64,000 nucleotides of DNA. It comes from Ifrita kowaldi (taxonomy: Eukaryota > Chordata > Aves > Passeriformes > Cinclosomatidae). The DNA lies in assembly GCA_013398055.1 (NCBI GenBank), contig VZRS01006725.1, forward strand, positions 181,035 to 245,034, written 5' to 3'. The notes under the pieces were generated by a model. The model worked only from the letters and a program-made list of their open reading frames with translations. It made no database searches and was not told the origin of the DNA. Shown piece after piece: positions 25,145-37,168 of this stretch. Numbering within the stretch: position 1 is the stretch's first letter; each line of letters starts with the position of its first letter. Position numbers and translations under genes: made by a program.

Positions 25145-25580
25145 TTCTGTTTAACAACAGTTTTATTATTTTTTTTTTCTTTTGTCCTCTTTCCTTTCAT
25201 ATTTATGTCCTTGCAAATCTCTCAGGGCGTTCTGTACATCAGTTGAGCCCTTTCACTCTAGCACTGCATTTTCACACAGTATTCTGTTTCTCCCTAATCC
25301 TTGCTGTTACTTTATTCATTACTTTCTCACTTTTCTGGCTTTTCTCTTAGTTCTGCTGACAGACTACTAAAACTGCTATGAAAACTCTTTTTCATTTTCC
25401 ACGTTCCTTTATTTTTCCTCTCTCATCGTCCTCAACAGATTCCTTTTGCCCTCTCATAGGTCTCGTCTATTTTGCTGATACCCACACTCTGGCTCCTTCA
25501 TTTTCTGTCTCAGTTTTTATCTTCCCATTAACACTCCTTTGTGCCTTGCTGTCTTGCCATGCTGCTGCTGTTCAATAGTC
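25145..25580. repeat. Pyrimidine-biased stretch (T/C on the + strand)
   Basis: For more than 400 bases the + strand is strongly enriched in T and C, with many CTTTTC, TTCCTCTC and TTTCTC segments and few G runs. The bias makes long open frames with hydrophobic translations (Phe, Leu, Ser) that are not genes. It may be a degraded microsatellite-like tract or a strand-asymmetric intronic segment. Confidence 0.55.
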
Positions 25581-28500
25581 AGCATCCAGAGAAGAGAACA
25601 TTTTGGGAAATGAGGAATGCACCTTTTGCAGGATAATTCAACCAAATCCCAAAGCTGGTTGTGAGGGTGTTGATTTTCAGGCTGCCATTTAGAGTTTCTC
25701 TGCCAGGGATAGCTCTGGTATAAGGGAGGTGGACAAATTGCTGTATCACAGCATTGTCTATTGATTAGACATTGATAAAATGTAGAAACATATTTAGGAA
25801 AAAAACATAAGTCTAGAGCATCATCAAACCCCTTCTTGGCTCTGCTGACATCAAAAGGTAATTTTTGATAATGCAGGGATTTATAAATTACAGCAATCTT
25901 GGGTGTGAAATGGCTTGTTGAAAGATTTTTATCTGAGGTGATGCTACTTCAGTGTGGGCCCCCATTGCACTGAGGCTCATTGCAAATGTTTATAATTATA
26001 ATGATACATCTGGCCTGTAGATCCTACACTGGGAGAAATATCATGCATTTAACTACAGTGCTGGGTGGAATCCTTTGTTTGTCACCTAAAATTGCCAGAG
26101 TAAGAATCATTTTTCTTCTCCTTCAAAATTACCAATGAACACAACCTTCATTAGCAAGCAGATTTCTGGAAGAGAAGTAAAACTGCTTCTTTTGAAAATA
26201 GGGCAGTGATGTAAAGTAAGAGTTTCTATGTGTTTGTAGTGATGACATGCGCAGTACTTTTAGTCAGCAAAGAGGGTGCTTTGCTGTGGATGAAGAAACA
26301 GTGCAAGACCAAAACCTTTGCTCACAAAGAGTAGTGTGTAACTATGACAAAGGAGTGCAACTTAATAGAGCAGAAAAGGAAAATACAAAAAATAATTTCA
26401 AAGGAACTGAGATTTGATAAGGATTTAATTCCTTGTGTTAACTTACAAATGTACAGACCTAATCCAGAGAGTCCATGTTTCAGCAGCTCTTACTCACGCC
26501 CAGGTACTTCTGGGGGAAATGTAACTGTGCCAAATGGAACATTGGCAAGCCTGCATTGCTAAAGCCCCTTCACGTGACGTTATTCAAAGATGCATCGGCG
26601 TGTATGTGCTACCATTTTGGAGGACTGTGAGCTGTGCCCTCAGAAACGGGTCTTAAATTGTATGTAAAACTTGGGATATGCCCAATATGATGTAATTTCC
26701 CATTAGTTTTACTCATGAGAGCAGCCATTTATAGGACTGGACCCAAGTTTGTGTTTATACTTCCTCACAGAGAATGCTAAATTAATTTTTGCCATCTGCC
26801 ATTTATATCGTCGTTAAAGGCACAGTTTTGGCTGTTAATGGTGGACTTGCAATAGCATGAGTTGTTTCAGAATAAAGATGTGGCAAACTTATTTTTCATA
26901 ATTTAAAATTGGTGGGTTTAGGGAGGAGAAACCTATTTTTTCACAGTTTAATAAAATTACCTCTGAAGTGTTTCTTCTCCTTCCTTCACTCGTTAAGCAT
27001 TCATAAATAGGCCAGGGCTACAAGGAGTGTCTCTTGCTGCCTTTGTGCTCAGGCTGTGGAGAATATTGGGATGGCATTTTCTAACTCATTTTCTCTGCTC
27101 TTCTTCTACACCAGGCTACTGATCTTTGAGGCAATTTTTAAAAACTATTTAGGCTAAAGTTGTCTAAGGTATTTCTCTTATTTTTTGCAAGAGAAAAAAG
27201 GTATTTTTCTAAGGTATTTCTCTTCATTTACAAGAGTGCTGCATAACTTAAAGCCAGTGAGCTCAGGTACAAAAAACCAGGGACAAATAATGAATAATGT
27301 AAATAATGGATGTCTGCTGTACTTCTAAGAGAGCAGTTATATAGTATAACACCTGTTTGGTTCAATAACAAAGTGAAAAATACATTATTCTCTACCGAAA
27401 TCTGTCTGCTCTGACTATATTTTCATAGAAAAAAATAGCACCTATTGTTATTTTGCTTTTCAATGAATTTGTCTGCACCTTCCTAACCCTTTTCAGTCCC
27501 AAATGTTGCTGGCATCCATGGTTCTGCTTTCAGTCCCAGGGAAGTCCCGTGCAGGAGGACGTGCAGTGAGCTGGTACCACAGTGTCAGCATGTGCTTTGT
27601 CCAGAATATAAAATTAATAAGGGAACCTGCACAGATGCTGAGTTTTCCATAATAACAGAAGCTTTGTTCCATTGATTTGTAATTCCCAGTTCTAAATGAG
27701 ACAATTCGGTTTAGTAGCAGTCTGATTTTCACAGCTGGGTTTTTATTCAGAAGTATGTTCTCTGTCCAAGGCAGAGAATAATCTTCTCTCTCGCTTTCCT
27801 CTTCACCCAAAGCTGGGTTTTTAGATTTTTTTTTTTTAATTTCTGCTTGCAGATGGAAGTGTACTGAAGGCTGTGGTTTTTACTCATTAGGCTCCTCTAA
27901 CACCAAATCTCATTTCTTTTTGGCTGCACTGCAGATGTCTCTGAGGTCAGCCAGGTCAAAGCTGCAGTCACTGCAAGTAACTATAAAACTTCTTTCCTGC
28001 TAACAATCCAAGGGATTTGAATGTGCCTGATAAATAAGGTCAGCTGAAATGAACTACCTTTGTATTTACAAAATTATTTAATTTGCCTTGTTCTCATCTT
28101 CCTTTACGGTGACTTTGGCCTGGCCTTCCACCCGAGTCACTCCTTCATCTGTAGTGGATGGTGTGCGTACCCTGACTGTGTGACTTCATGGCAGGAGGAG
28201 GAAATTACAAGAAGATCATTAAAGTGTGAAATTAAATTCTTAAAGAGGACACACCTAAAACAGCTAAAATGTTACCCCCAAAACAAACAGTGCCATTGAT
28301 CCTACTTAATTACATGCCTAATAATTTTATACCAATGTAAAGCACATTGACGATGCAGTAATCCATTTCACATTCACTGCCACCACAGATTTTCTCCTCT
28401 TTATTTGCTTTGAATCTCATCATTATCGTGCACATAAAACTAGTATTCTTAGAATTTTTATAGTAGTATTTCCATATAAAATGAGGAAAAGTCTGATGTA

Positions 28501-31258
28501 TGAATACTAAACAGCTCATTAACATGGTTTGTAATATATTTATTCATGATAAAAGCAGCTGAGAAATGCTGATATAAAATAGTACTTCAGTCCCAGAGAA
28601 TGTCTAAGATTAGAAGAATCATGCCTTGGATAATCAATACTTCAGGGAAAACAGGAAATCTTAAATACAAATAACATCAAATAAAGAGCTTTGTATGCTT
28701 AATTAAACACATTAACAGATGCATTTCTTTTAGTTAAATAATTAATATATTAATAATACTGGCAGCAAGAAAATTTTTGTGGTTAAAAAATTTAAGTTGA
28801 AAAGGTTTTTATTTCAGGAGAAAAAATGCTGCCTTTAAAAAACATTAAGGATGTTCTTATCTGGAAATGGCACAAAGATTGTTAATGATCAAATTACACA
28901 GCGAGCCAAATATGTGGAAGGAGAGCCTAATCTACCATGTCAAGAACCCTGATCTTTAAATTTGCTCTATATGAGCAAGCCATTGTCTCCAGCCTAAGGA
29001 ACGGGATGGGCTTTGAAACAATTTAGGTGATGAACGATTCCTTCTCTGTCCATGTGCATTAAATGTTGGTCGTTGAAGTTATTTTCTCCGGCCCTTCAGC
29101 CGTGCTTGCTGTGCCCAGGCCAGAGGAACAGTGAATTACCTGTCCAGAACTGGCCCAAGGCTTTGTGACAGGTAAAAATCCTGCATTCACTGGAAGCAGT
29201 TTATAGAGACTGGAGCAGGAGTTTAGGAATGTATACTGCAGGATTAATTGATGCTCTGAGGGTTTGGGTTGTTATAAATTGGTAATTTGGTATAGATTTA
29301 GCTATGTGCTTATTCCCTTTCTGCAAGTGTTTCATACTGACCCAAACCAGAATCTTTTGCTATGTTTAGTTGCAGTTGGGCCATATAAATTCAGCTTAAA
29401 TTTCATATTCCACATCAGGATTCCAGCCTATCAATAAACACTGCTGACAGCTCTAAAAAGGGGTCAGGTAGGGTCCTTGATCTTCGCTCAGATGGCAAAT
29501 TGTACAAATTATGATTAAGATCAAGAGATAACAGTATTTGGTCATCTGAAATGTCGATAAATAAATATCCAGCCAATTATTTCTACTAGAAACACATCTG
29601 GTGTTGCTGACAGGAAGTATTATGCAGTACACTTTCCACACTGCTGAATATTGAGCCCCAAATTGGAGAAATCCCACTGACACTTTTTTGTTATTTTGGA
29701 TGAAAGGGAATTTCTCCTCCAGTTTTCAGCTTGGGTTGTTGGGGTCAATCACCAAAGCAGGAAAAATGGGAGGTGGCTCAGAGGGAGAACGAATTCCTAT
29801 ATATGCCAGGCAGGAGGCAGAGCTGTGTGGAAGATGGGGCCGTTTTTAATGTCCATTCTGCTCAAAAAGGGGAGAGCACAGTCCTGGTGCTGGGCTTGTC
29901 TTCAGGACTGCCTTCCAAGTGTTCCTTTCCTTGTTTATCAGCCCTGCTCACAGTGATGGTGCAGATGAGCAAGAATCTTAAAAGAAGCCATTTCGCAGCA
30001 CTGTTCTTTAGACTGCCACAGAAAAGGGTGCTGGAAGAAGGACTTGGCTAATTTACTGTTTCTGTGAAGTGCACTTGGTTCAAGCATGTTTATGGGCTTA
30101 AACATTTTATTTAACATTTTGTATTTCCCTACAAGAACTGGAAATGTGAAGTAGATAAATGTTCCTTAATAAGCTAGAAGAAGGTCACCCGTGACTAAAC
30201 CAAGCTTAAAGAAAAAGAGGTTCGTTGGCTGGTGTTTCTTTTTTTTCTTATTTTGAGCTGATGATAGGCTGAAATGATGCATATAATATTCCTTGACCTT
30301 TAAGGCCTGGCCTCTCTGTTTTTTGGCACGTTGCTGTCAGAAGCAGCACCCAGAAAGATGAGAGCACGCCGCGGTTACACTGCCAGCATCCATAATGCAG
30401 CCACAGGGAGGGGGGCACGGCTGCTGCTGCAGGGATCTGCTGCTGCTGCCCCTTGGAAAACCCTCTGGTGGCTGTGCAGGACAAATGGCAGAGGAAGAGC
30501 CCTTGGCCTGGCGGGGGGGGAACGCTGGAGATGGAGGAGCAACAGGATCTAATCAGTTTTCAAGTCTTCTCACAGCCCACAGAGGTCAATGCGAATGGAG
30601 CAACCTTCACACCTGGGCTGGATTATGAAGTGCTGCTGCCAGGCAGGGGCAGCTCACGGAGCCTGGTGCTCCTGAGTCACTGCCCCTATCACTGAGTGAT
30701 GCTGAGCACTTTTCAGCTCCATTTCTTACAGTGAAACAGCTTCATCTTGTCCTGTCTGCATCCTACAGTTTTGGTTTGTTTTTTTTTGTTTTTTTTTTTT
30801 TTTTAAAAGAATTAGTTTTCAAAGGGCTTAAAATAGTTTGCTCTAATTGGGAGCAATCCAAGTCAAGAAAGGAAGAGAAAATTGCAGTCATCCAGACAGT
30901 TCAGTGGCTTTTCTGGGCTAAATCATAAAGCCATAAATCATGGTGTGTTTATTCTGTTTTTCTGTGACTCAGCTGCATTTGTGGCCACATTTTAGCTGCT
31001 GGCAGGCTTATAATTTTGAGTGTATAAAAAATACTGTGAGATTCTGCAAGGAGATTTTGCTTTTTTCAGTTTGATTTTTGTATGACAGTAAATAGCTGAC
31101 AAACTTCATGCACAGTCAAGGGAAATGTTCCTTTTCCATTGTGGAGAAGAAAGCTGAGAGACATAAATTGCACCTGAGGAATCAACTGTGATAAAAAGGC
31201 AGTGATGCAGCACCCATAATTCCCTCAAACTTTCATTTAAAAAAAAAAAAAATCCGTG
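25581..31258. other. Intronic DNA, no gene seen
   Basis: AT-rich noncoding DNA. It contains a short tandem duplication at 27163-27236 and a palindromic ATTAATATATTAAT at 28741-28754. A GC-rich part with CTG/CTGCTG runs lies at about 30,320-30,680, and T-rich runs are near 30,775-30,804. No exon or RNA gene was recognised. Confidence 0.6.
27163..27236. repeat. Two-copy imperfect direct repeat of about 30 bases
   Basis: TCTAAGGTATTTCTCTT occurs at 27163-27179 and again at 27208-27224, 45 bases apart. The similarity continues into ATTTTTTGCAAGAG versus CATTTACAAGAG, so a unit of about 45 bases was duplicated in tandem and then diverged. Confidence 0.8.
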
Positions 31259-31397
31259 TTTCATAGAGGCATAGAATGTCTTATGTTGGAAAGGACCTTA
31301 AAAGTCATGTCATTCCAACCTCCTGCCATGGGCAGGGACACCTTCCACTAGACCAGGTTGCTCTAAGCCCTGTCCAAGCTGGTCTTGAACATCAGCA
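31259..31397 (-). mobile_element. CR1 LINE 3'-end fragment
   Basis: Reverse complement of a CR1 3' terminus. It opens with CATAGAGGCATAGAATG, a decayed form of the tail repeat, then TTGGAAAGGACCTTAAAAG, ATTCCAACCTCCTGCCATGG, GCAGGGACACCTTCCACTAG and GACCAGGTTGCTCTAAGCCC. It stops after CTTGAAC near 31390. Only about 140 bases remain, the usual severe 5' truncation of CR1. An A13 run lies just before it at about 31240-31252. Confidence 0.93.
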
Positions 31398-34300
31398 GAT
31401 TTGGACTCCTTTCATGTATGACCCTCACTGAAAGGAGTTTTTTACTAAAAAATCTCCTAATGCTTGGAAAATCAATGTGAAAAGTTACTTAGAGCAGAAG
31501 GAGGTGTTGAATTTAATGTGGATTTGATATGGGTGTCTGTTGAGATCTCTCTTTTGGTTTTTTCGCTCTGTTTATGTTTTTGTGGCTTTGCAGAGCAGCA
31601 CTTCATCGGATGTACTTTTAGTTATGTTTGAATTTAAAGATTTAAAGAAGTGCAGAAGAACCTCTTCATTAATGTGTGTGTGCATGTTTCTGTAGCGGTC
31701 CTACTTTACCTGTGTAAGGAGCTTCACTCCTATAACTGCAGAGTGCAGGGCTTCAGTTTAAGCCTGGCAGCAGATCTTGTGCTGCTCTGCTGGGCTGAGA
31801 CTGAGTCCCATCCCTCAGGGAGAGCATCTTGCTATCTTGATCAAAGACATGATCGTGGTCCATCTGTAGCCCTGCAGGTCAGCAGAGCAGGGCTCACCTG
31901 GCCACACTCTAGCATGGCACTGTCTGATCTTTTGAAGGCTGAGATCAGAGGGTTTGCCCGAGGTGCTGCTGTTCCAGTGCACAGGGGTGGGCAGGACTCC
32001 TCTCAGGCATAGCCTTATTAGCGGTACGATTTAATGAACCTGGGATGCTGAAGGGATTTTGCCTTATACCAAATATCTGCATCAGGTTGACAGTAAGATC
32101 TCTTTTAGCACTGAAATTGCCAGCATAAAAGAGTGTATGCAGACCCCTCCATGCCAAGTACCAAAGCTAATTCCCATCGCCGTGCGATGGCCTCGGTACA
32201 CGCACTGCCCCGTGTGCCCACTTTATTGTTACTTATTTGTAATGACAGATTTGTTTCAGCAGGATGTTTTTAGCTTGTTAAAGCTGCATTAGTTAGTCTG
32301 CAGCCAGCAGTAGCATTTGGAAAGTGATCCATGCCCTCCCCAGCAAACTGCTCACGAGTCAGTGATCTTTGGTGTGGCCTCCGTGCATGGTTGTGCTGAG
32401 CTCATTAAGATGTCTCAGCCTCGAAGAAGGTATCAGCTATATTAACTACAGAGTCCTGGCAATAAAAACAAATGCAGCATGGCATGGAAATACATTAACA
32501 GCCCCTGGTTCACTGTAGCATCGTGCTTTCAGGGAAACAAACAAAGGCGATATAATAAACTGAGCTGGCATCAGCCCAGTTACTCTGAGTGAACAGTAAT
32601 AGCTTTCACAGGGTTCAGGGTTGGGTCTTCTGCATCATTAATATTCCTCTAAAGGCACACAGGATGTTTGCTGCTGAAATAAAAAGTGGATAAAATAAAA
32701 ATTAGAAATCTCTGAGTGCTGTACCAGGTGTATTTCTGGGAGATGTTTAATAAAAAGCTTGGCACTGGTGTGAAGGGTTTCCCTGATGGGTGTTAGGGCC
32801 TCCTCCAGCCACCCACAGCACAGCCAGACACTGATGCCTCTACAATGCTGACTGTGTTGCTGCTGCTCATTGTTGTTGAGGACTCAGAGATTAGTTAAAA
32901 CCAGTCTTTTCTGCGTGTCTGCTTTGCTCAGTGCCTGAGCTGAGGGCTCAGGGTGGTTCACTGGCAGCAGCACTGCTGCATGACCAAAACATCTCCAGGT
33001 AACAGTCCTCTGCCTCGTGTTTTGCCAGAGAAATGATAGGGTGTACAGACAAATCAGGAGGAACGTGGCTTGTGCAAAGCAGCTATTTCTCCCTAATCCA
33101 TGTGGCACCTCCTGTGCCCCCTGGATAGCAGGATTCATCCTCCCCAGCAGCTCTGGCAATCACGGGCTTTTAGCTGGTCTTGGGAAAGATTTGACATAAA
33201 TTCAAAGTCTGCTCTTAGTCTGGGCTTCATGAATCCTTTGTCTACAGAGCTCAAGTGCTCAGTTCAGTCTTTTTAAAGACTGGTTTGTAAATCCTCTACT
33301 GGTAACTGTATTTTTCTTGCTTTTTCCCTTCTCTCCTCCTCCAGAGGGACTTTTGGAAGGCTGTTTTAGCACGGATGCCATGCGGCTGATTATGAACTGC
33401 AGCTAATTCTGGCATCTTGTAAATATCAAAACAACACATTTTGTTTTTACACTTATGCACTAAGGTCAAAATTGCCTTTCTATTTGAACAGATAAGCATT
33501 TCATCTTTGTTAATATCTACAACTTAAAAGCTGTAGGAGGATAACAGGAATTTTTAATGGTGATATGTTGATGTTTCGGCTTGCTCTCTGAGGAGAACTT
33601 CTAAAGACAGAAATATAACATGATGGTATAGCATTCTGGTGTGTGCCAGCTCGCTCTGAGTGCTCTGCATGGAGCTTTATGTGCTGCTTTCTAGACGTTG
33701 TACTGTGAAAGAACCAGTCACTGCTTTTCCTGGAGGTTTTCTTAGCTCTTGTTTCAGCATTGCTCCCTCTTTTAATAACATCTCTCCAGTTCCCAAGCTA
33801 TCTGTTCAGGTTGGAGTCTGATATCCCCTGGACATTTCTGTGCAGTAGCTTTTTCCTATTGCTGACTCAGTTGGCATCATTTTCCCAGTATCATTGCATC
33901 TTATTTACTTTATGTGTGCATCTGTTTAGGTCTGGTGCTCCCTCAGGGCGTACAAGATCACTAATGTAAGTCCTCAGTTTTAGCTCACCACTTTCCTACT
34001 CTCGTGGTTTGATGTGCAGTATAAATATCATTGTTGCTTGAGCACTAATGCACGATTTAAAAATAATGAATACCCCATTTGCTGAAGGCTAATAGTCAAT
34101 TCATTTTGTACTGCAATATCACCAGTTACTTCTGTGAAGGATTTGTCCTCTCAGGAGGTGATTTTGTGAGCTTTGCTGTGCAAACTCTTGCAAAGTGATG
34201 CAATTTTGGTTCTTCCGTTGCTTTTTTCGTGAATTCCAGACACAGCCTCTACTGTCTGTCTTCTTGTGGGTTTGGCCTGCTGGCCAGAGTGCCTTTGCAT

Positions 34301-34740
34301 GTCAGGGCAACCATTCACCCCAGGGCCATGCTCTGAGTGGTGGAATCATGGTAAAACCTCCAGTTCTGGAGGAGTTGATGCTGATGCTGCCTGGACCCCA
34401 CTCAAAGGAAGGTTGTTTGGAGGTGAAGGGCGGAGCATCAGGACATGCTTGGGTGCACAACCTTTGCCTTACAGTTGGCATAGCTCGATTTAATGTTGTG
34501 TTACCCCCAATGTTTTTAGTAACATTGTCTGTCCATATGAATTCTGGTCCTTAAATTTAACACCATTTTTTAGTGTTTATATATATACTTTTTTAGGGCT
34601 GATTCATCCATGAGCAGTACAGGTTCTCATTTTGGTCTTGCATTACCTTGAATCTCTTCTACATTTTCACTTTCTTTCTGTAGAACCTATAGCACAGGAT
34701 AGTGATCACTCTTTTTTATATTTAAGTGGATTGCAGTGGG
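31398..34740. other. Intronic DNA, no gene seen
   Basis: Noncoding DNA between two CR1 fragments. Several short frames (up to 120 codons near 31650-32012 and 34195-34554) have no recognised domain or splice support. A pyrimidine-rich part occurs at about 33,720-33,960. Confidence 0.6.
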
Positions 34741-34970
34741 AAGGTTTAGGTTGGACAGTAGGAAGAATTTCAGGAGAAAAAAGGGTGATTGGGCATTGGA
34801 ATGAGCTGCCCAGGGAGGTTGTGGAGTCCTTAGAGGTGTTTAAGGAAAACCTGGACGTGGCACTCAGTGCCATGGTCTGGTTGACAAGGTAGTATTTGGT
34901 CAGAGGTTGGACTCAATGATTTCAGGGCCTTTTTCCAACCTAATTGATTCTGTGCAATTCTGTGGTTCTT
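34741..34970 (+). mobile_element. CR1 LINE 3'-end fragment
   Basis: Sense-strand CR1 3' untranslated end. Diagnostic blocks are TTGGAATGAGCTGCCCAGGG, GGTTGTGGAGTCCTTAGAGG, GTGGCACTCAGTGCCATGGT, GTTGGACTCAATGATTTCAG and TTTTTCCAACCTAATTGATT, ending in ATTCTGTG tail units. It is 5'-truncated to about 230 bases and has no coding capacity. A frame across it (34632-34892) is not a gene. Confidence 0.95.
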
Positions 34971-36411
34971 GTGTTTCACAGTTTGCTTTTCTAACATGAG
35001 TCAACTGGAAAATTTCTGCTGTTTCAACAGAATTTTCACCCCGCATTTTGAGGGACAGCATAGCTTGTGATAGGCTCGATTTCAGTCACATCATTAGAAA
35101 AAAAAATGTATAGAATTACGAATGTTTTTCTTCAGTTACTCAGCCAGGAAGGGCCTGAAGGAAGGCTGGTTAGGTGTGGCCATACAAATATGGCCAGTAT
35201 ATTGCAATATTAGCTTTGGCATAACACAACCAGCGCTTTCACACTCTTCCCAGAGACTTTTTACACAGATGATCACAAATTAAGCCTTCTCTGAGAAGTT
35301 CCACAAAATGTGGGAGGATAAGAAATGTGTTAGCCCCACATTTATTAAGGATTTTTATCTGTGAAGTGTGTGGAAACATGATTAGAAAATAGGAAACATA
35401 AATAACTTTTCTGATTTTAAAATGCAAAGTGGCACATAAAGAATATTGATCTTTCTAGAAAAGAAATTTATAAAAGAAAAAATGTTTCATAATTTATTAT
35501 ATCCAGGTTGTGTCTGGGAGGAAAAAATGTTGGTATTTTTCCCTTTTTGTTTTATTTTTTGTTTAGCAGTGAGGTGGAAGAAGGAATATCATCAGCTTTT
35601 GTGGTGAGCAGTGGTATAATCAGTTTATCAGCCTGTCAGCATTTGATCAATATCTATTGGAGAAGATCTACCTATATGAAAAGCATCTCATATGATATGC
35701 AAAGCATGGCTGTGTAACCTCTGTGGAGTTCTGTCAGTAGATGTCACAGGTATCACATGGGAGATGTAGCTAAAAGGCAAAAGCATTGTAGTTTCTTTTA
35801 AAGATAATTCAGGTGAAGATCAGCACATACACACACGTGGGCACACCAGAGTCACACCTACATACAAAAGTTACCTCCTTTGTGGTAGTTTATTCTGGAG
35901 AAGGTTTATAATGCTGCCTCAGATGAAGTGTGTGAGTGTGGGGAGAGAAGCAGGAGCTTTGGCTGGTGTGTTGGCATAATTCTAACAGAACACCAACAAG
36001 AAAGCACGGCGTGAAAACAGTGATGTTGTGCACGAGAGAGTTACAGAAGCTGAGCTAACACTGAGGTTCAAAAAGTTTCTGGGCTTGAATCAGCAGACTT
36101 ACAGCTTTGAGAATTGCCCTATCTCTTGGTGATGAGTTATTTTGCAAGTTGGTCGTAATCACTTAATATTTTGAACAAATTCAATATTTGGGGGTTTTAA
36201 GAAAGAAAAAATTTGATTGCCTGTACCCATAGCCTGAGTCTGCAGTCTCACTATCGAGAGAGCACTGAAGTCCATGAACCGAGACAGAGAGAGGCAGCAA
36301 TGGGAATGTGTGCTGGCAAGACAAAGATGTTTCCTTCCCCTGCACAGGGTCTTGTACAAATAGACCTTTCTCCTCTACTATTGCAGGACTACTCTTTAAG
36401 GTAGTTTCCTG

Positions 36412-36428
36412 TTTTTTTTTTTTTTTTT
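36412..36428. repeat. Poly-T run (T17)
   Basis: Seventeen uninterrupted T residues in intronic DNA. Confidence 0.9.
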
Positions 36429-37127
36429 GAAAACTTATTAAACTGTATCAGTAACACACTTGCCCAATGTTTTTCCAGTAAGTACTTTTATTTCATAATG
36501 TATAAGATCACAGTGGTACTTACCTTGTAAAATAAAACAGGCTTCAAAATGATCTAAGCATATATAAGGGAAGAACAAAGTATGTTGAGTGCCAGAAATA
36601 GTAGGCAGAAGTGCAGCCTGTGGTGACTTCATCTTTAGCAAGTTTCTCTCCCATCTACATTTCCCTCCACGTTTACATAAACATGTTGAGGTTTTTTTTC
36701 ACTGTTTTTCAAATGTGGGTTGATTCAGGAACAGTGGTTTGTTAGATGATGGTTTTCCAACAACTGCCAGGCTTCTGTCATGAGGATGACAGAATAATAT
36801 GATAATTAAACTATTGATTGTTCTTCCTGTCTTGCAATGATCATGTACTTCCAGGCTCCTCATTCTGGGATACAGGGTTGTTAAAACTGCCAGGTAAGAA
36901 CCACTGCTTGAGGTGGTGGGAGAAGGGTTGCAGTTTGTAACAGGTAAAGAGTAAATTTAGCTGCCTAATAACTTGGACAATTTGCTCTATATCAGGCAAA
37001 AAGTGCCTCCCAGCATGAAATCCCCTACCTGATACGTAGTGCAAAATGAAATAAAAGAGTTCAAAAAACTTTCAGTCGTGACACAGGATCAGTTAACGTG
37101 CTCTAGAGGATGAGAGCAAGGACCATG

Positions 37128-37168
37128 TAATGATAATGATTTATGCTAATGATTTAATGATAATGGTT
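37128..37168. repeat. TAATGAT-type short repeat
   Basis: Repeated TAATGAT/GATAATG units in about 40 bases, an imperfect simple repeat. Confidence 0.65.
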
